This document shows, piece after piece, positions 28,470 through 37,827 of a stretch of DNA of 64,000 nucleotides (positions within the stretch are counted from its first letter, which is position 1; the number at the start of each line of letters is the position of its first letter). Below the pieces are notes generated by a model. It worked only from the letters and a program-made list of their open reading frames with translations, did not search any database and was not told the origin of the DNA. This DNA comes from Saccharopolyspora gloriosae (GTDB lineage Bacteria > Actinomycetota > Actinomycetes > Mycobacteriales > Pseudonocardiaceae). A program made the translations under genes and the position numbers. Where the stretch lies: NCBI RefSeq assembly GCF_022828475.1, contig NZ_CP059557.1, positions 1,984,001-2,048,000 of the forward strand, written 5' to 3'.

Positions 28470-29387
28470 TTAGGTCGTGGTGCCTTCGGCGGTGGCATTG
28501 TGCTCGTCGGCCAGTTCGGTGAGCTTCTGAACACGGCGAAGCGCGTTGATCATGAGCTTGTCGCGTCGGACGGCGTTGGTCAAGCTCAGGACCTCGGCGC
28601 GTTGTGCTTCGGCCCGGCGCTCCCAATCAGCCTCCGCCAGAGGGTTGGTCACGCACAACAACACCCGGGAGCCAAGACCCCACAGGTGGCTATTGACCGC
28701 GCACGCGGCGATCGCGAGTTCGTCGATGTCGGCGCCGTACCAGCTCACCGCGGCCGGGTCCTGGCCACGCTCGCGCATGCTCTCCGCCGCAGCACGAAAA
28801 AGACCGCCGGTGCCCACTGCGGGATCTAGGAAACGGGTTCCTTCCTCGATCGGTCTCGATCCGATCAACAGCATCCGGCTCATGACATCCGCGACGGGAG
28901 CCGGGGTGTAGATCTGCGCATTCGCTCCTCTCGCTGAGTCGGATTTGAGCGCGGTAAGCACGACACCGAGTAGATCGGTGTCATAGCGCCGGTTGGTGCC
29001 GGAGAGCCCAAGCTGACCTTCGGACAGCGCTGCGTCGGCGACGTGCTTAGCCGCGTGTTGCAGGCTGGCTTCCGGTTCGTCGAACATCCACGCCATGAGT
29101 GGATATACGAGGTGGACCAAGTCGGGACGGGCGTTGATAAAAACGGTGTAGAGATCCCGCATAGTGGCGGTGAACTCTGCTGGTCCTTGAGAGCGGAACT
29201 GGCTGGCCAGATCATCGCCGCTCGGGTCACGTTGCCCGACTAGGGACAGCGCCGCCACTATGGACAGGGCCACCTCTCGGCGGCCGGTGTGGTTACTGGT
29301 GTTCCATGCCTTGTCGACAGCGTGAGCGATCGCAACGGCGTGTTGAGCGGGGTCGCGGCGATCGCCGCTCTGGGTGGTTCGTGCCAT
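28470..29387 (-). CDS. N-6 DNA methylase-like protein lacking the catalytic motif
   Basis: A 305-residue HsdM-like protein. The SAM-binding motif is clear (RFLDPAVGTGGLFRAAAESM) with YTPAPVADVMSRMLL before it. Where gamma-class methylases have NPPF/Y it has CVTNPLAEADW, so the catalytic step is doubtful. It could be an adaptor or a binding-only protein. ATG 29387 has GGAGG 8 nt upstream. It is convergent with the transglycosylase gene. Such truncated N6 methylases recur in actinobacterial transfer modules; their role there is unknown. Confidence 0.75.
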   Translation of the reverse strand: MARTTQSGDRRDPAQHAVAIAHAVDKAWNTSNHTGRREVALSIVAALSLVGQRDPSGDDLASQFRSQGPAEFTATMRDLYTVFINARPDLVHLVYPLMAWMFDEPEASLQHAAKHVADAALSEGQLGLSGTNRRYDTDLLGVVLTALKSDSARGANAQIYTPAPVADVMSRMLLIGSRPIEEGTRFLDPAVGTGGLFRAAAESMRERGQDPAAVSWYGADIDELAIAACAVNSHLWGLGSRVLLCVTNPLAEADWERRAEAQRAEVLSLTNAVRRDKLMINALRRVQKLTELADEHNATAEGTTT

Positions 29388-30008
29388 GACTTCGCCCTCC
29401 AAGTGAGCGAGACACCAGCCTTTTCGGAATCATCGCTGGTGCTGTGTTAGCGAATCTTGCTTACGTGCTCTGAACGTCGATGAGCAGCAAAAGGTGAAAT
29501 CTTAAATGTCCGTGTGCGTGATTGTCTTGAGTGGGAAATCGAAATTGCCTGCATTGACAACTCGACACGGGAAACGAAAAGCGGATGCTCGTTCGCCGCT
29601 AGTCGTGCGCTGGGGAACCGTCGACAGGTAGTGCGACGGTCGGCGGACCCACCCGCGAAGGGTGTTCGCACGGTCCGCCGACCTGTCACAAGCCCTCCGA
29701 AAGGGCAGGCCATCCCCGAAGGGAGGCGTCAACCAGAGTAACGCACGACATCGGCGGAGTACCCGCCTTCGCTGGGATGCTCAGCGCAGGCGCCGTGACG
29801 AAAAATCCACTGGGGATGCTGCTAGCGCCAAGGCGGCGGCGTCGTAGTCGGCGGCGGTGGCGGGCTCGGCAAGCTGAGTCGTGTCCACCCGCGGTCATGT
29901 CCGAATCCCCGGGAAGCGAAGGGCGAACTGTTCCGGCCGCGGTTGCGTCGGCCGTAGCGGGCATCGCACCTATCCCGAGGCAAGCCGTGCAGGGCGAGGA
30001 CAGCAGGG
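29388..30008. other. Gene-free 620 bp region
   Basis: No reading frame here is convincing. It contains the structured block at 29631-29724 and otherwise G/C-rich low-complexity sequence (29820-29870 has many GGCG repeats). It is one of the two largest gaps inside the element, so an origin of transfer or a structured RNA is possible. Confidence 0.4.
29631..29724. repeat. Nested and serial hairpins with CGAA loops
   Basis: A perfect 12-bp inverted repeat, GGTCGGCGGACC (29638-29649) and GGTCCGCCGACC (29672-29683), encloses a second hairpin CACCC-gcgaa-GGGTG (29650-29664). Then follow GCCCT-ccgaa-AGGGC (29692-29706) and TCCC-cgaa-GGGA (29713-29724). GTGCGA (29631-29636) pairs with TCGCAC (29666-29671) as an alternative fold. 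Three small hairpins with CGAA-type loops in a row are unusual; an oriT, single-strand origin or structured RNA are candidates. Confidence 0.5.
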
Positions 30009-30039
30009 CGGGGCGCCCGGACATGTCGCGGGCGCCCCG
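30009..30039 (-). terminator. Strong hairpin after the 30.0-30.5 kb gene
   Basis: A perfect 10-bp stem, CGGGGCGCCC (30009-30018) with GGGCGCCCCG (30030-30039), around an 11-nt loop. It lies 6 bp beyond the stop of the leftward acidic protein gene. No T-run is present; high-GC actinobacteria often terminate at such stems. Confidence 0.55.
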
Positions 30040-30044
30040 GCCGG

Positions 30045-30542
30045 TCACCCGACCCAATAGGTACCGGCATGGTCAGTGGTCAGCGCTGCGTGCGGCATCG
30101 GCTCGCCTGGATACGGGGTGTGCATGACCAGCCGTCCGGCGTTGGTTGGCGCGTCGTCAGGCACGCGGCGCACGCTGAAGGCGAACGCGCCGCGCGGATC
30201 GCCAACGTTGATCATGACCGTGATCGAGTCCTCGTCAGGGTCGGTATGGATCGTGGCCCCGTGGGACCACGCCAGCGGCACCCGTTGCGGGCGATGCGGC
30301 CCTTCGCCGGAGCCCGGTGCAGAATCCACGTCGTCGATCTCAGAGGGATCCTCGTACGGGTTGTAGGCCTCGCATCGGAGCGATCCGCATTCGTCGGCGT
30401 AGCCGTCCGGTTCCTCGGACAGAGCTTGGCCGCACGCCTGGCACCGCCAGGCGGTGTCCTCGGCGTTCTCGAACGTGATCACTGAAGAGTCGTCGTCGTA
30501 TTCGGCGGAGAGCATGTCACCGTTGGCGGACAGCACGAACAC
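30045..30542 (-). CDS. Acidic hypothetical protein with zinc-finger-like cysteines
   Basis: A 165-residue strongly acidic protein. Cysteines in WRCQACGQAL, DECGSLRCEAYNPYEDP form a CxxC...C...C set that could hold one zinc. The C-terminal half alternates strands (TIHTDPDEDSITVMINVGDP, then GAFAFSVRRVPDD). Codon use and a following strong hairpin support a real gene. I do not recognise the family. Acidic DNA-mimic or anti-restriction proteins are common on mobile elements, but nothing here proves that role. Confidence 0.65.
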   Translation of the reverse strand: MFVLSANGDMLSAEYDDDSSVITFENAEDTAWRCQACGQALSEEPDGYADECGSLRCEAYNPYEDPSEIDDVDSAPGSGEGPHRPQRVPLAWSHGATIHTDPDEDSITVMINVGDPRGAFAFSVRRVPDDAPTNAGRLVMHTPYPGEPMPHAALTTDHAGTYWVG

Positions 30543-30645
30543 AGCACACCTCGCACAGAAGAAGATCTAACAGGCCAAGGGGGGATGCGCGGCCGGCCGC
30601 TGCGCTTAGCTCTAGGAAAAGGCGCGCAGCCGACCGCGCGACGCG

Positions 30646-31248
30646 TCAGAACCGGCAGTCGAAGTGCACGGCCTTCCGGCAGACAGGGCACGCGACGTAA
30701 GCGCGGGACGGGTCGCCGAAAGGAACCCGAATCAAGTCGAGCACGCGGTACGTGTCCACTGCCACGCTGTTCCAGGCATGAAGGTGCACGGTGTCATTCG
30801 TGCCCCATTCATGCCCATTGGCGCAAACCCCCTCGGCGTCCGAGTAGTCCGCCCAATCCGCCATGTCGTCGACGGTGGAGCGGTACACGGTCGGCGGCTC
30901 GTAGCGACCTTGCCTGTCGCTCACGGTGATCATCAAATCGCCGAGTCCGGCCGAGGACAGCACCACGAATCCGATGTCTTCTATCAAATGATCAGCGAAG
31001 TTGAACAAGGTGTGGTGCCAAAGTTCACCATCGCCATGCAGGCCGGCCGGAAGCTCCCCCGTGCGAGCCTCAATCCACGCGGTGATCACCTCATCGTGTG
31101 GATAGTCTTTCTCGTTGTCTTCCATCCACTGGCGCAAGTCGTCGGTGAGATCGTCCGCGTAATCGCCACGATCGTTGATCCACTCTTGCGTGTCCACGGA
31201 AAGCCATCCGTCACCGTGCGACCACGCTTCAACAGACACAGAGGTCAT
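30646..31248 (-). CDS. Acidic hypothetical protein
   Basis: A 200-residue acidic protein (DYADDLTDDLRQWMEDNEKD) with a CANGHEWGTND segment and a late CPVCRKAVHFDC segment, together a possible zinc site. It lies 103 bp upstream of another acidic cysteine-containing protein on the same strand, so the pair may be co-expressed. Both are Trp- and His-containing and not simple low-complexity. No family is recognised; a role in protecting entering DNA is a guess from charge and setting. Confidence 0.65.
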   Translation of the reverse strand: MTSVSVEAWSHGDGWLSVDTQEWINDRGDYADDLTDDLRQWMEDNEKDYPHDEVITAWIEARTGELPAGLHGDGELWHHTLFNFADHLIEDIGFVVLSSAGLGDLMITVSDRQGRYEPPTVYRSTVDDMADWADYSDAEGVCANGHEWGTNDTVHLHAWNSVAVDTYRVLDLIRVPFGDPSRAYVACPVCRKAVHFDCRF

Positions 31249-32073
31249 GGTAATCCTCTCGGGGCTTGTGACTGCGGGGCAATCGGGGTGCGAATCCCTG
31301 CCCGCAAGCTGTCTTGGTTGGAACCTACTTACTTGTTCCGTTTCGATGGATTAACCGTAACGCCGGCGCTGCGATGGCTGCAATATGTGCAACGAAATCC
31401 TATGGATGAATTTCGAGGGTGTACGAAAACTGTGTTTGAATTCAAGCTACGCAAGCACTGTGCTTGATTGCGAACGGCGGGGCGCTGGGTCCGAGAGCGG
31501 CAGTGAGAGTAGGAAAATAAGTAATTGGGCGATCGAGTAACGATGAAGGAAGGCTGCACGGCTTCGCCGTTAATGTTTGTCACGGTGAGTATTTCATTCG
31601 ATGTCTCGCGCTCTCATTTCCGTTCAGTCGTCAGCAAGTTCCCGTGGGGTACCGAGGCTGGGTGGCTTCAGGAAGTGCCAGTGGTGTGCTGACCTGCGAC
31701 ATCGTCGTGCGAGGGTGCTTCCTGCTTAACGGGTAGGTCAGTGGGTGCGTGGCTGGGCACATGAGTAGGTAGATGAGTAGGACCTCTGTCGGTCGGCCGG
31801 AGAGCGAATCCCCTTCGGCCGACCAACCCGCTACCCGTCCCGTGCGCGGAGGTCGGTCCCGTTGACTCGACTGAAGCCAGGTTCTCGGCCATCAACGGCG
31901 TATTTGCGGTCGCCGACAGAATAGGGGACGACTCGGGAGGTGTCCTGCGGACGATTGCGCGAGAGTACCTGTATCAGATCTGAACTTCTCAAAGATTCCC
32001 GAGGGAACACGTGGATCCAAGGGATGGGCGGGATCGTCGCGCCGTGTATGCCACATGGAGCCACGGAAAGTGA
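31249..32073. other. AT-richer gene-free region
   Basis: About 825 bp without a supportable gene. 31320-31620 is clearly lower in GC than the surroundings, pointing to foreign DNA or regulatory sequence. A 9-bp inverted repeat, GGTCGGCCG (31791-31799) with CGGCCGACC (31816-31824), and a direct repeat ATGAGTAGG (31761, 31773) are the only structures I saw. Confidence 0.35.
31791..31824. repeat. 9-bp inverted repeat
   Basis: GGTCGGCCG and CGGCCGACC with a 16-nt spacer in the gene-free region. It could be a weak terminator or a protein-binding site; no gene abuts it. Confidence 0.35.
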
Positions 32074-32400
32074 TCATTTCGGCTGGTCGTTTGTACCGGG
32101 TCTGAAGAGGGGGCGCTGGTTGTAGCCGTAGGCGGGGTCATTGGCGCGATGTTCGACTATGAGTTCTTTCTCGAACCGGAGCAGTTCGCTGTTCGTCGCG
32201 GTCTCAGACTGCCAGAGGATCTGTTTGCGGATGGTGAAGTCTTGGAGGTCAGCGCGGTTGAAGTCCTGGTCGAGTATTTTCTTCGATGGACTTCCGAAGT
32301 AGGTCAGCCGACTGTCAGTCTGGTCTGATCCGATGTAGATCTTTCCGTTGGGATAAGTGATCTTGTAGATGACCTTCATGCTGGGAGGGTAAGGGGACAC
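32074..32400 (-). CDS. GIY-YIG nuclease-domain protein
   Basis: A short (up to 108 residues) GIY-YIG domain: IYKITYPNGKIYIGSDQTD gives the two-strand core, and Glu in LLRFEKELIVEH could be the metal-binding residue. The start is GTG 32400 or ATG 32379, neither with a good ribosome site. GC content is lower than in the flanking Tad operon and the codon use differs, so it is probably a recent insert. Such small nucleases act in homing, repair or restriction; which applies is unknown. Confidence 0.75.
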   Translation of the reverse strand: MSPYPPSMKVIYKITYPNGKIYIGSDQTDSRLTYFGSPSKKILDQDFNRADLQDFTIRKQILWQSETATNSELLRFEKELIVEHRANDPAYGYNQRPLFRPGTNDQPK

Positions 32401-32432
32401 ACCGACTAACCGGGCGGCCCGCTCACGGTTGG

Positions 32433-35388
32433 CTAACCGGCTGCCCGGTCGTGTCGCGCTTGCAGGGAGCGGGCAAGAGTGAGGGTGCCTGGGTCGGGGC
32501 GTTCGCCGATATCGGCCAGCGTGGTCGTGAGCAGATGGACGGTGCGGCTGATGGCGTCGGTGCGGCCGAGTTCGGCCTGCACCCTGATGATGTCGCGGTA
32601 GATGGCCTCGTTCTCCGGGTTCAGGAATCGGGCGTGTTCGAGCAGTTGGAGCTGGCGCTGCGGGTCGTTTCCTCGGTAGTGGGCGGCCATGCCGGCGAGG
32701 GCGTCGAGGGCGGTGCGGTGGGCTGCTTCGCGGGGGCCGTCGAGCCAGAGCGCGGACATGCCGTCGGCGAGTTCTCCGCGGTAGGTCTCGGCGATGTGTG
32801 TTTGGGCGGCGAAGCGCTGTTCATCGGTGTTCGCGCGGTGTTGGTCGTGTTCGGCTTGGGTGAGTTGCCAGTAGTCCACCGTGACCAGTTGCGGGTTGAG
32901 AGTGATGTGTTCGTCGCGCTGGAGGATGAGGTGGGTGGCGTGGTCGTCGGTGGTGTCGGCGAGCGTTTTGCGGATTTGGGAGAGGGCGGCGTAGAAGGCG
33001 TTGTAGGGGCGGCGTCCTCGTGCATCGGGCCAGAGCGCTTCGCGTGCGGTCGCTCGGGACGTTCCGCGGGGGTGCAGTGCCAGGAACACCAGCAGCGCCT
33101 TGTGCTTGGGGGCCAGCATCGAGGTCAGGTCTCGGTCGGCGCCGTCGGGCGTGTGCCAGGTGAGGGTGGGCGGGCCGAGCACCGCCAGGGTTATGGGACG
33201 TTCCGCAAGCCCGCAATCGCCTGCGGTGGGTGCGACCGGCGCGGTGCCAGCAGGCCGATCGGGTCTGCCGTGGGCGAGGTCGTGTGGGTTTTCGCCGGTG
33301 GCTGGCAGTGGCGGTTCCGGCAGCCGAAATTCCTGATTTTCCTGCGGTGACGTGCCGTTGCCGCCGTGTTCGTGGTCGGCGTCGAGCTCCTCGGTGTGGT
33401 GCTGCGAATCCGGGGGTTCCGCGCCGAGCTCTCGTGCGTGGTGTGCGGTCTCGTCGTGACCATCAGGCTCGGGACTGCCAGCTGCGGAAGGGGCGTGGGA
33501 ATCGGCCGGCGGACCGTCGATGGTGTCGGTGAGCAGGTCGAGGAGGTCGCGGGTGTCGGTGGAGTTGAGGTGGAACAGCTGCGTGCCGCGGAGTTCGGCG
33601 ATGGCAGGGCTGACGGTGGTGACCGTTCCGTCGGCGCGGACACGTGCTGTGGCGGCAGGCCAGTCACCGATCAGGATGCCCGCGGTCGCAGGGGCGGAAT
33701 CGAGGGCTGCGTGCAGGCCTTGGTGGGGCCGATCAATGCTGGCCACCAGAACGGCCGCTAACACGGTGTCCACATGATCGGTGCCAGGATTGCCGAGGTT
33801 GGCAAGTTCGTTGATGGCCTCTGAAAGGTCCGCGGCGAGATGAAGCCGAGGGGAGTCGGGAGGTGGCTCTCCCAGCAGGGCACAGGCGTCGTGGTCGGGA
33901 ATGACCACGGAAGCGTTGGTGGTGGCCAAGAGGTGTACCAGCAAGGAGCGAGCGGTGGCTTCCGCGCCTGTTCCAGTGAGGCCGAGTCCGCCGAGGGCGG
34001 CGAGATCGACCGCGTGGGCGCGTTCGTCGCGGACACCGACCTCGACAGATGTTGTGGTTCCCACACCACCGACGACAGGGGAGTGCAAGCCGGAATGATC
34101 CGCGGTGGCGGGCAGCACCACGGCGGTGTCGGCGGCGGCTTCGTCGCCTGCGGGGTGGGCATGGTCGTAGGCCAGCCGCAGGGTGTGGACCGCTGGCCCG
34201 AGACGGGGTGGTGAGCGGTCTCCGCTGCCGGGTGTGTAGGTGCGCCGCCGTCGACGCTGGCGCAGGACCATTCCTGTGGTCACTGCCGCGGCGAGCGTTG
34301 CCGCGACCACCCCGCCACTGGCGAGCACCACCGAGCCGGCCGACGTCGTAGTGGAGGTGTCGGTCTCGGCAGGCGAGGGCGGGGCCTGCTGATGAGGCGG
34401 CGGCGCGGGAGGAGGGGAGTCCCTTGCCCGCACTGGTGGGATCGGGGATTCGGTGGGTGGGAGGGCGAGGCGCCATCCGGGCATGAGGACATGTGCATAG
34501 CGCAGAGTGCGGTTCGACGGTTGGGTGCGCCCGTAGTTGAGCTCGTAGATCTCCTGCCAGCGTTCGGGGTTGCCGAGGTGGTGTTGGGCGAGGTTGGTGA
34601 GGGTGTCGTCGTTGCCGACGGTGACCCACCGGACGTCGTCCGGGAGTGGTGGGGGTTCGGTGTTCACGGCGTCGTCGGGCATCCGCAGCCATTGCCCGGC
34701 CAGCAGGAACTGGGGTTCGGGTGAGAGGTGGGGATTGAGGTGGGTGATCTCGTGCCACCGGTTGCCGTCGCCGAGGTGAATCTTGGCGAGCAGCCAGAGG
34801 GTGTCGCCGCGGTGGACGAACACGGTGGGGCCGGAGACGGACGGGCTGTGGGCGTGGTGCCCGTCCGTCTCCGGCGCGGCCCACGGCGCTTCGGGGGAGC
34901 GCGGTGTGGGCCGCCGGGGTGGCGGGGCGCGCTGGCCGCCACCGAGTTTTGCGGGAGTGCTGAGGCGAGGCTGGGGGTGGCGGTGCCGAGCAGGACGGTG
35001 CCTGTGACCAGTGCGGTGATCCAGCCGCGTGCCCCGTCGGGGCCGTTCTCGCGGAGACGCCGGACGCCGTAGCGCACTAGGAGGTAGGTGTCTTCGGTGA
35101 TCCAGCAGATCATCACACCCCAGATGGCCCACATGAACAGCAGGCACCCGCCGATGACGAACCCGTCGACGCGGAGCGTGAGGCGAATCTCGTGGTAGCT
35201 GTCCACCAGCCAGGCCCGGAAGTGCGCGGGTTCGAAGGCGCCGAGGAACCCGGAATGCAGCGGGGGCCAGCTCAGTTGCGGCCAGTCGAGCCATTGGGTG
35301 CCGAGTACGAGCATCGCGGGCAGGACCGTGAGCAGGACCAGTAGCCCGAGCAGGATCGGGAGTCGTCGCAGGAACGCGAGGAGCACGA

Positions 35389-35392
<4 letters not shown>
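32433..35392 (-). pseudogene. Membrane LysM-BTAD regulator, frameshifted
   Basis: ATG 35392 begins a membrane part (IVLLAFLRRLPILLGLLVLL, and FVIGGCLLFMWAIWGVMICW). Near the G5 run at 34893-34897 one base seems missing; after it the other frame gives two LysM domains (FVHRGDTLWLLAKIHLGDGN and VTVGNDDTLTNLAQHHLGNP), a third membrane helix (VVLASGGVVAATLAAAVTTG) and a C-terminal winged helix plus BTAD repeat (GTSRATAREALWPDARGRRP, then YNAFYAALSQIRKTL). Total would be about 985 residues, usual for this actinobacterial family. It closes the Tad operon, overlapping the previous stop by 4 bp, and may sense the wall and regulate pilus genes. Confidence 0.75.
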
Positions 35393-35819
<427 letters not shown>

Positions 35820-35823
<4 letters not shown>

Positions 35824-36257
35824 GTGCGCCCCCGGAACGGATCAAGTGGGCTGGTGAACTCCGAGTGCAGCGGGATGCTGCCGGGCATGGCGGGTAATGC
35901 GAGGTCGTCGAGCGCCACGGTGCAGGAGGCCCGCACCACGACCGCACCGGAGGTCCCCGGTGCGGTGTTGAAGGCGCCGGTGTCCACGTCGAGGGACTGC
36001 TGTCCGCAGTGGACGTCTTCCTGCGCCAGGGTGTCGCGGGCCGTGGTGGTGGCTGCGGCGTGTGCTGCGGGTGTGGTGCGGGCCAACGAAGCCGCGCGGG
36101 CTGCGGCGGTAGTGGCGGTATCCAGGGCGGCGTGGGCGCCCACGATCCGCCCGCCCGCGATCACCACGGCCAACATCACCAGCACCATCGGGGTGAGCAC
36201 GGCGAGCTCGACGCTCGCCGAACCCGCATCCGAGAGCGTGTTCCACGGGCGCTTCAT
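35820..36257 (-). CDS. TadE-like minor pilin
   Basis: A 145-residue TadE-family protein: a short basic leader, the acidic pilin-like entry GSASVELAVLTPMVLVMLAV with the conserved Glu after a Ser, and one membrane helix, followed by an external domain with two cysteines. Minor pilins of this type help Flp fibre assembly. ATG 36257 was chosen over the longer frame because it starts just before the pilin-like segment and overlaps the preceding stop by 4 bp. Confidence 0.82.
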
Positions 36258-36661
36258 GATCTGCCTCCCGGCGTCGTGAACCTCTCCTGTTCGGCTGTCG
36301 CGGAGCGGGTGACGCGGAACTCGAGGCCCGGGATCGGCAGCGCGCGTGGCGCGGTCGCGGTCACCCGCACCGTCACCGCGTCCGCATTGGCCTCCACGCT
36401 CGTGGTGGGGTCGGTGGCGGCGTTCGGCGCGCGGGTGAGGAAGTCGGCGGCGGCGCGTTCTCCGGCGCCGGGCGTGGCGGTGTAGATGCGGGCGGCGTGC
36501 AGGCCAGTGGTGGCGGCGTGGTGGCACAGGCTGCGGGTGTGCCACCACAACGCGGCCTGCACGACCGAGACCAGCAGCACCAGCGCCACCCCGGCGAGCA
36601 CCGCGGTTTCCACCGTCTCCGAACCGCGATCCAGGTAGGTGTGTCTGGTGTGGACAGACAT
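36254..36661 (-). CDS. TadE-like minor pilin
   Basis: A 135-residue second TadE paralogue: MSVHTRHTYLDRGSETVETA leads into VLAGVALVLLVSVVQAALWW, one membrane helix, and an external domain. GSETVETA is the pilin-like cleavage/assembly region with Glu. It follows the major-pilin candidate by 17 bp and overlaps the next minor pilin by 4 bp. The role, pseudopilin in fibre initiation, is inferred from the family. Confidence 0.82.
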   Translation of the reverse strand: MSVHTRHTYLDRGSETVETAVLAGVALVLLVSVVQAALWWHTRSLCHHAATTGLHAARIYTATPGAGERAAADFLTRAPNAATDPTTSVEANADAVTVRVTATAPRALPIPGLEFRVTRSATAEQERFTTPGGRS

Positions 36662-36678
36662 GGTAGAGGGTCCTTCGG

Positions 36679-36927
36679 TTAGTGGATTTGGCCTTGGTAT
36701 TTGTTGACCACCCCGGTGATCGCTGCGCCGAGCCCGACCGCGACGGCCAGGCCGATCGCGGTCAGCACGGCCTTTTCGGTGGTCTCGGAACCTTCGTCGT
36801 CGATCTGGATGCGGCGGGCGCGGGTGGCCAGGTGGTCGAGGGTGTCGGTCGTGGCGAGCACGAGCGTGAGTACCCAGTACTGAAGGGTTTCGGTGCTGCG
36901 GGTGAGGGTGTGGCGAAGCGCGTGCAT
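36679..36927 (-). CDS. Flp-type major pilin candidate
   Basis: An 82-residue protein with a 45-residue leader and the pilin core DDEGSETTEKAVLTAIGLAV, AVGLGAAITGVVNKYQGQI. Small size, Gly/Ser before a hydrophobic helix with Glu near +5, and position among Tad genes make it the Flp major pilin. The leader is longer than in classical Flp. The A24-type peptidase at 43020 would cut before the hydrophobic core. Confidence 0.78.
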   Translation of the reverse strand: MHALRHTLTRSTETLQYWVLTLVLATTDTLDHLATRARRIQIDDEGSETTEKAVLTAIGLAVAVGLGAAITGVVNKYQGQIH

Positions 36928-36951
36928 GTGCTGTTCCTTCCGGTCGGGCGT

Positions 36952-37827
36952 TCAGGTGGTGAGGAGTTGGGCGAGGGTCGGGTAGAGCACGAGGCCGAGG
37001 AACGCGAGCATCAGCAGCGAGGTCGGCACGCTGAGGCGTTCGCTGCGCGAGTTCGCCTCGGTGCTGTCGGCGGCCAGTGCGGCATGGCGCAGCGAGGCGG
37101 CCTTGGTGTGCAGGCTGGTGGCGATGGCCGCACCGTCGGCGGCGGTGTCGGCGAGGTCGGCGACATCGGTCAGTTCCGGCAGCCGAAGCCGGTCGCCGAG
37201 GTCGCGCAGTGCGTCCCACGGGGTGCGGCCGAACCGGTGCGCGTGCGCCACCGTGGCCCGAATCCGCAGGAACAACGGGTGCTCGGAGAGCTCCGCGGCC
37301 TCGCGCAACGCGGGAGTCGCCGCACGGCCGGCACTGCGCTCTTGGGCAACGAGATCGAGATAGACCGCGAGCACCCGCCGGTAATCCTCACGCCGCCGCG
37401 CGGCGGAATCGCGGAGCTGGAAGTACGGGACCATGCCGCCGAGCCCGGCGCCCATCACCGCCCCGAAGGCCACTGCAACGGGCGGAACTAAGGTGCCTGC
37501 CACCCCGAGCAGTCCGACTCCGCTTACGCCTGCGGCGCCAAGTACGGCACCGCGCAGCCGCCGGGACAGGTACTGCTGCGGGGCGATCTCCAGCAGGTCC
37601 AGGTCGGCTTCGGGAAGACCGAGCCACGGATGCCGGGCTCGCGCGGCCCAGCGAGCGAGACGTGCAGGCACGGTACGGGTGTCGGTCCTGCCGGGGCGGC
37701 CGGTACGGGTGCTGATCTGGGCGAGCGCGGCGGACAGGTCCAGCGGTGCTGCGGGCAGTACCGCGACGAACGTGAGGGCGATTCCGGTGCCGAGGGTGAG
37801 CCCGAGTAGTAGGGCGAGCGGCATCAT
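36952..37827 (-). CDS. TadC-like pilus membrane protein
   Basis: A 291-residue membrane protein of the T2SF/TadC group: N-terminal helix, a cytoplasmic domain with DYRRVLAVYLDLVAQERSAG and a Glu-rich ALREAAELSEHPLFLRIRAT helix, then C-terminal helices ending LLMLAFLGLVLYPTLAQL. It forms the inner-membrane platform with TadB. ATG 37827 overlaps the TadB stop by 4 bp. Confidence 0.85.
   Translation of the reverse strand: MMPLALLLGLTLGTGIALTFVAVLPAAPLDLSAALAQISTRTGRPGRTDTRTVPARLARWAARARHPWLGLPEADLDLLEIAPQQYLSRRLRGAVLGAAGVSGVGLLGVAGTLVPPVAVAFGAVMGAGLGGMVPYFQLRDSAARRREDYRRVLAVYLDLVAQERSAGRAATPALREAAELSEHPLFLRIRATVAHAHRFGRTPWDALRDLGDRLRLPELTDVADLADTAADGAAIATSLHTKAASLRHAALAADSTEANSRSERLSVPTSLLMLAFLGLVLYPTLAQLLTT

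Noticed and set aside
29447-30057. Small frames on both strands in the gene-free region
   Set aside because: Arg/Pro-rich, no start signals, and they overlap the inverted repeats; not supportable as genes.
31668-31895. Short leftward frame with THLPTHVPSHAPT repeats
   Set aside because: It arises from short direct repeats in DNA and lacks a ribosome site and family.
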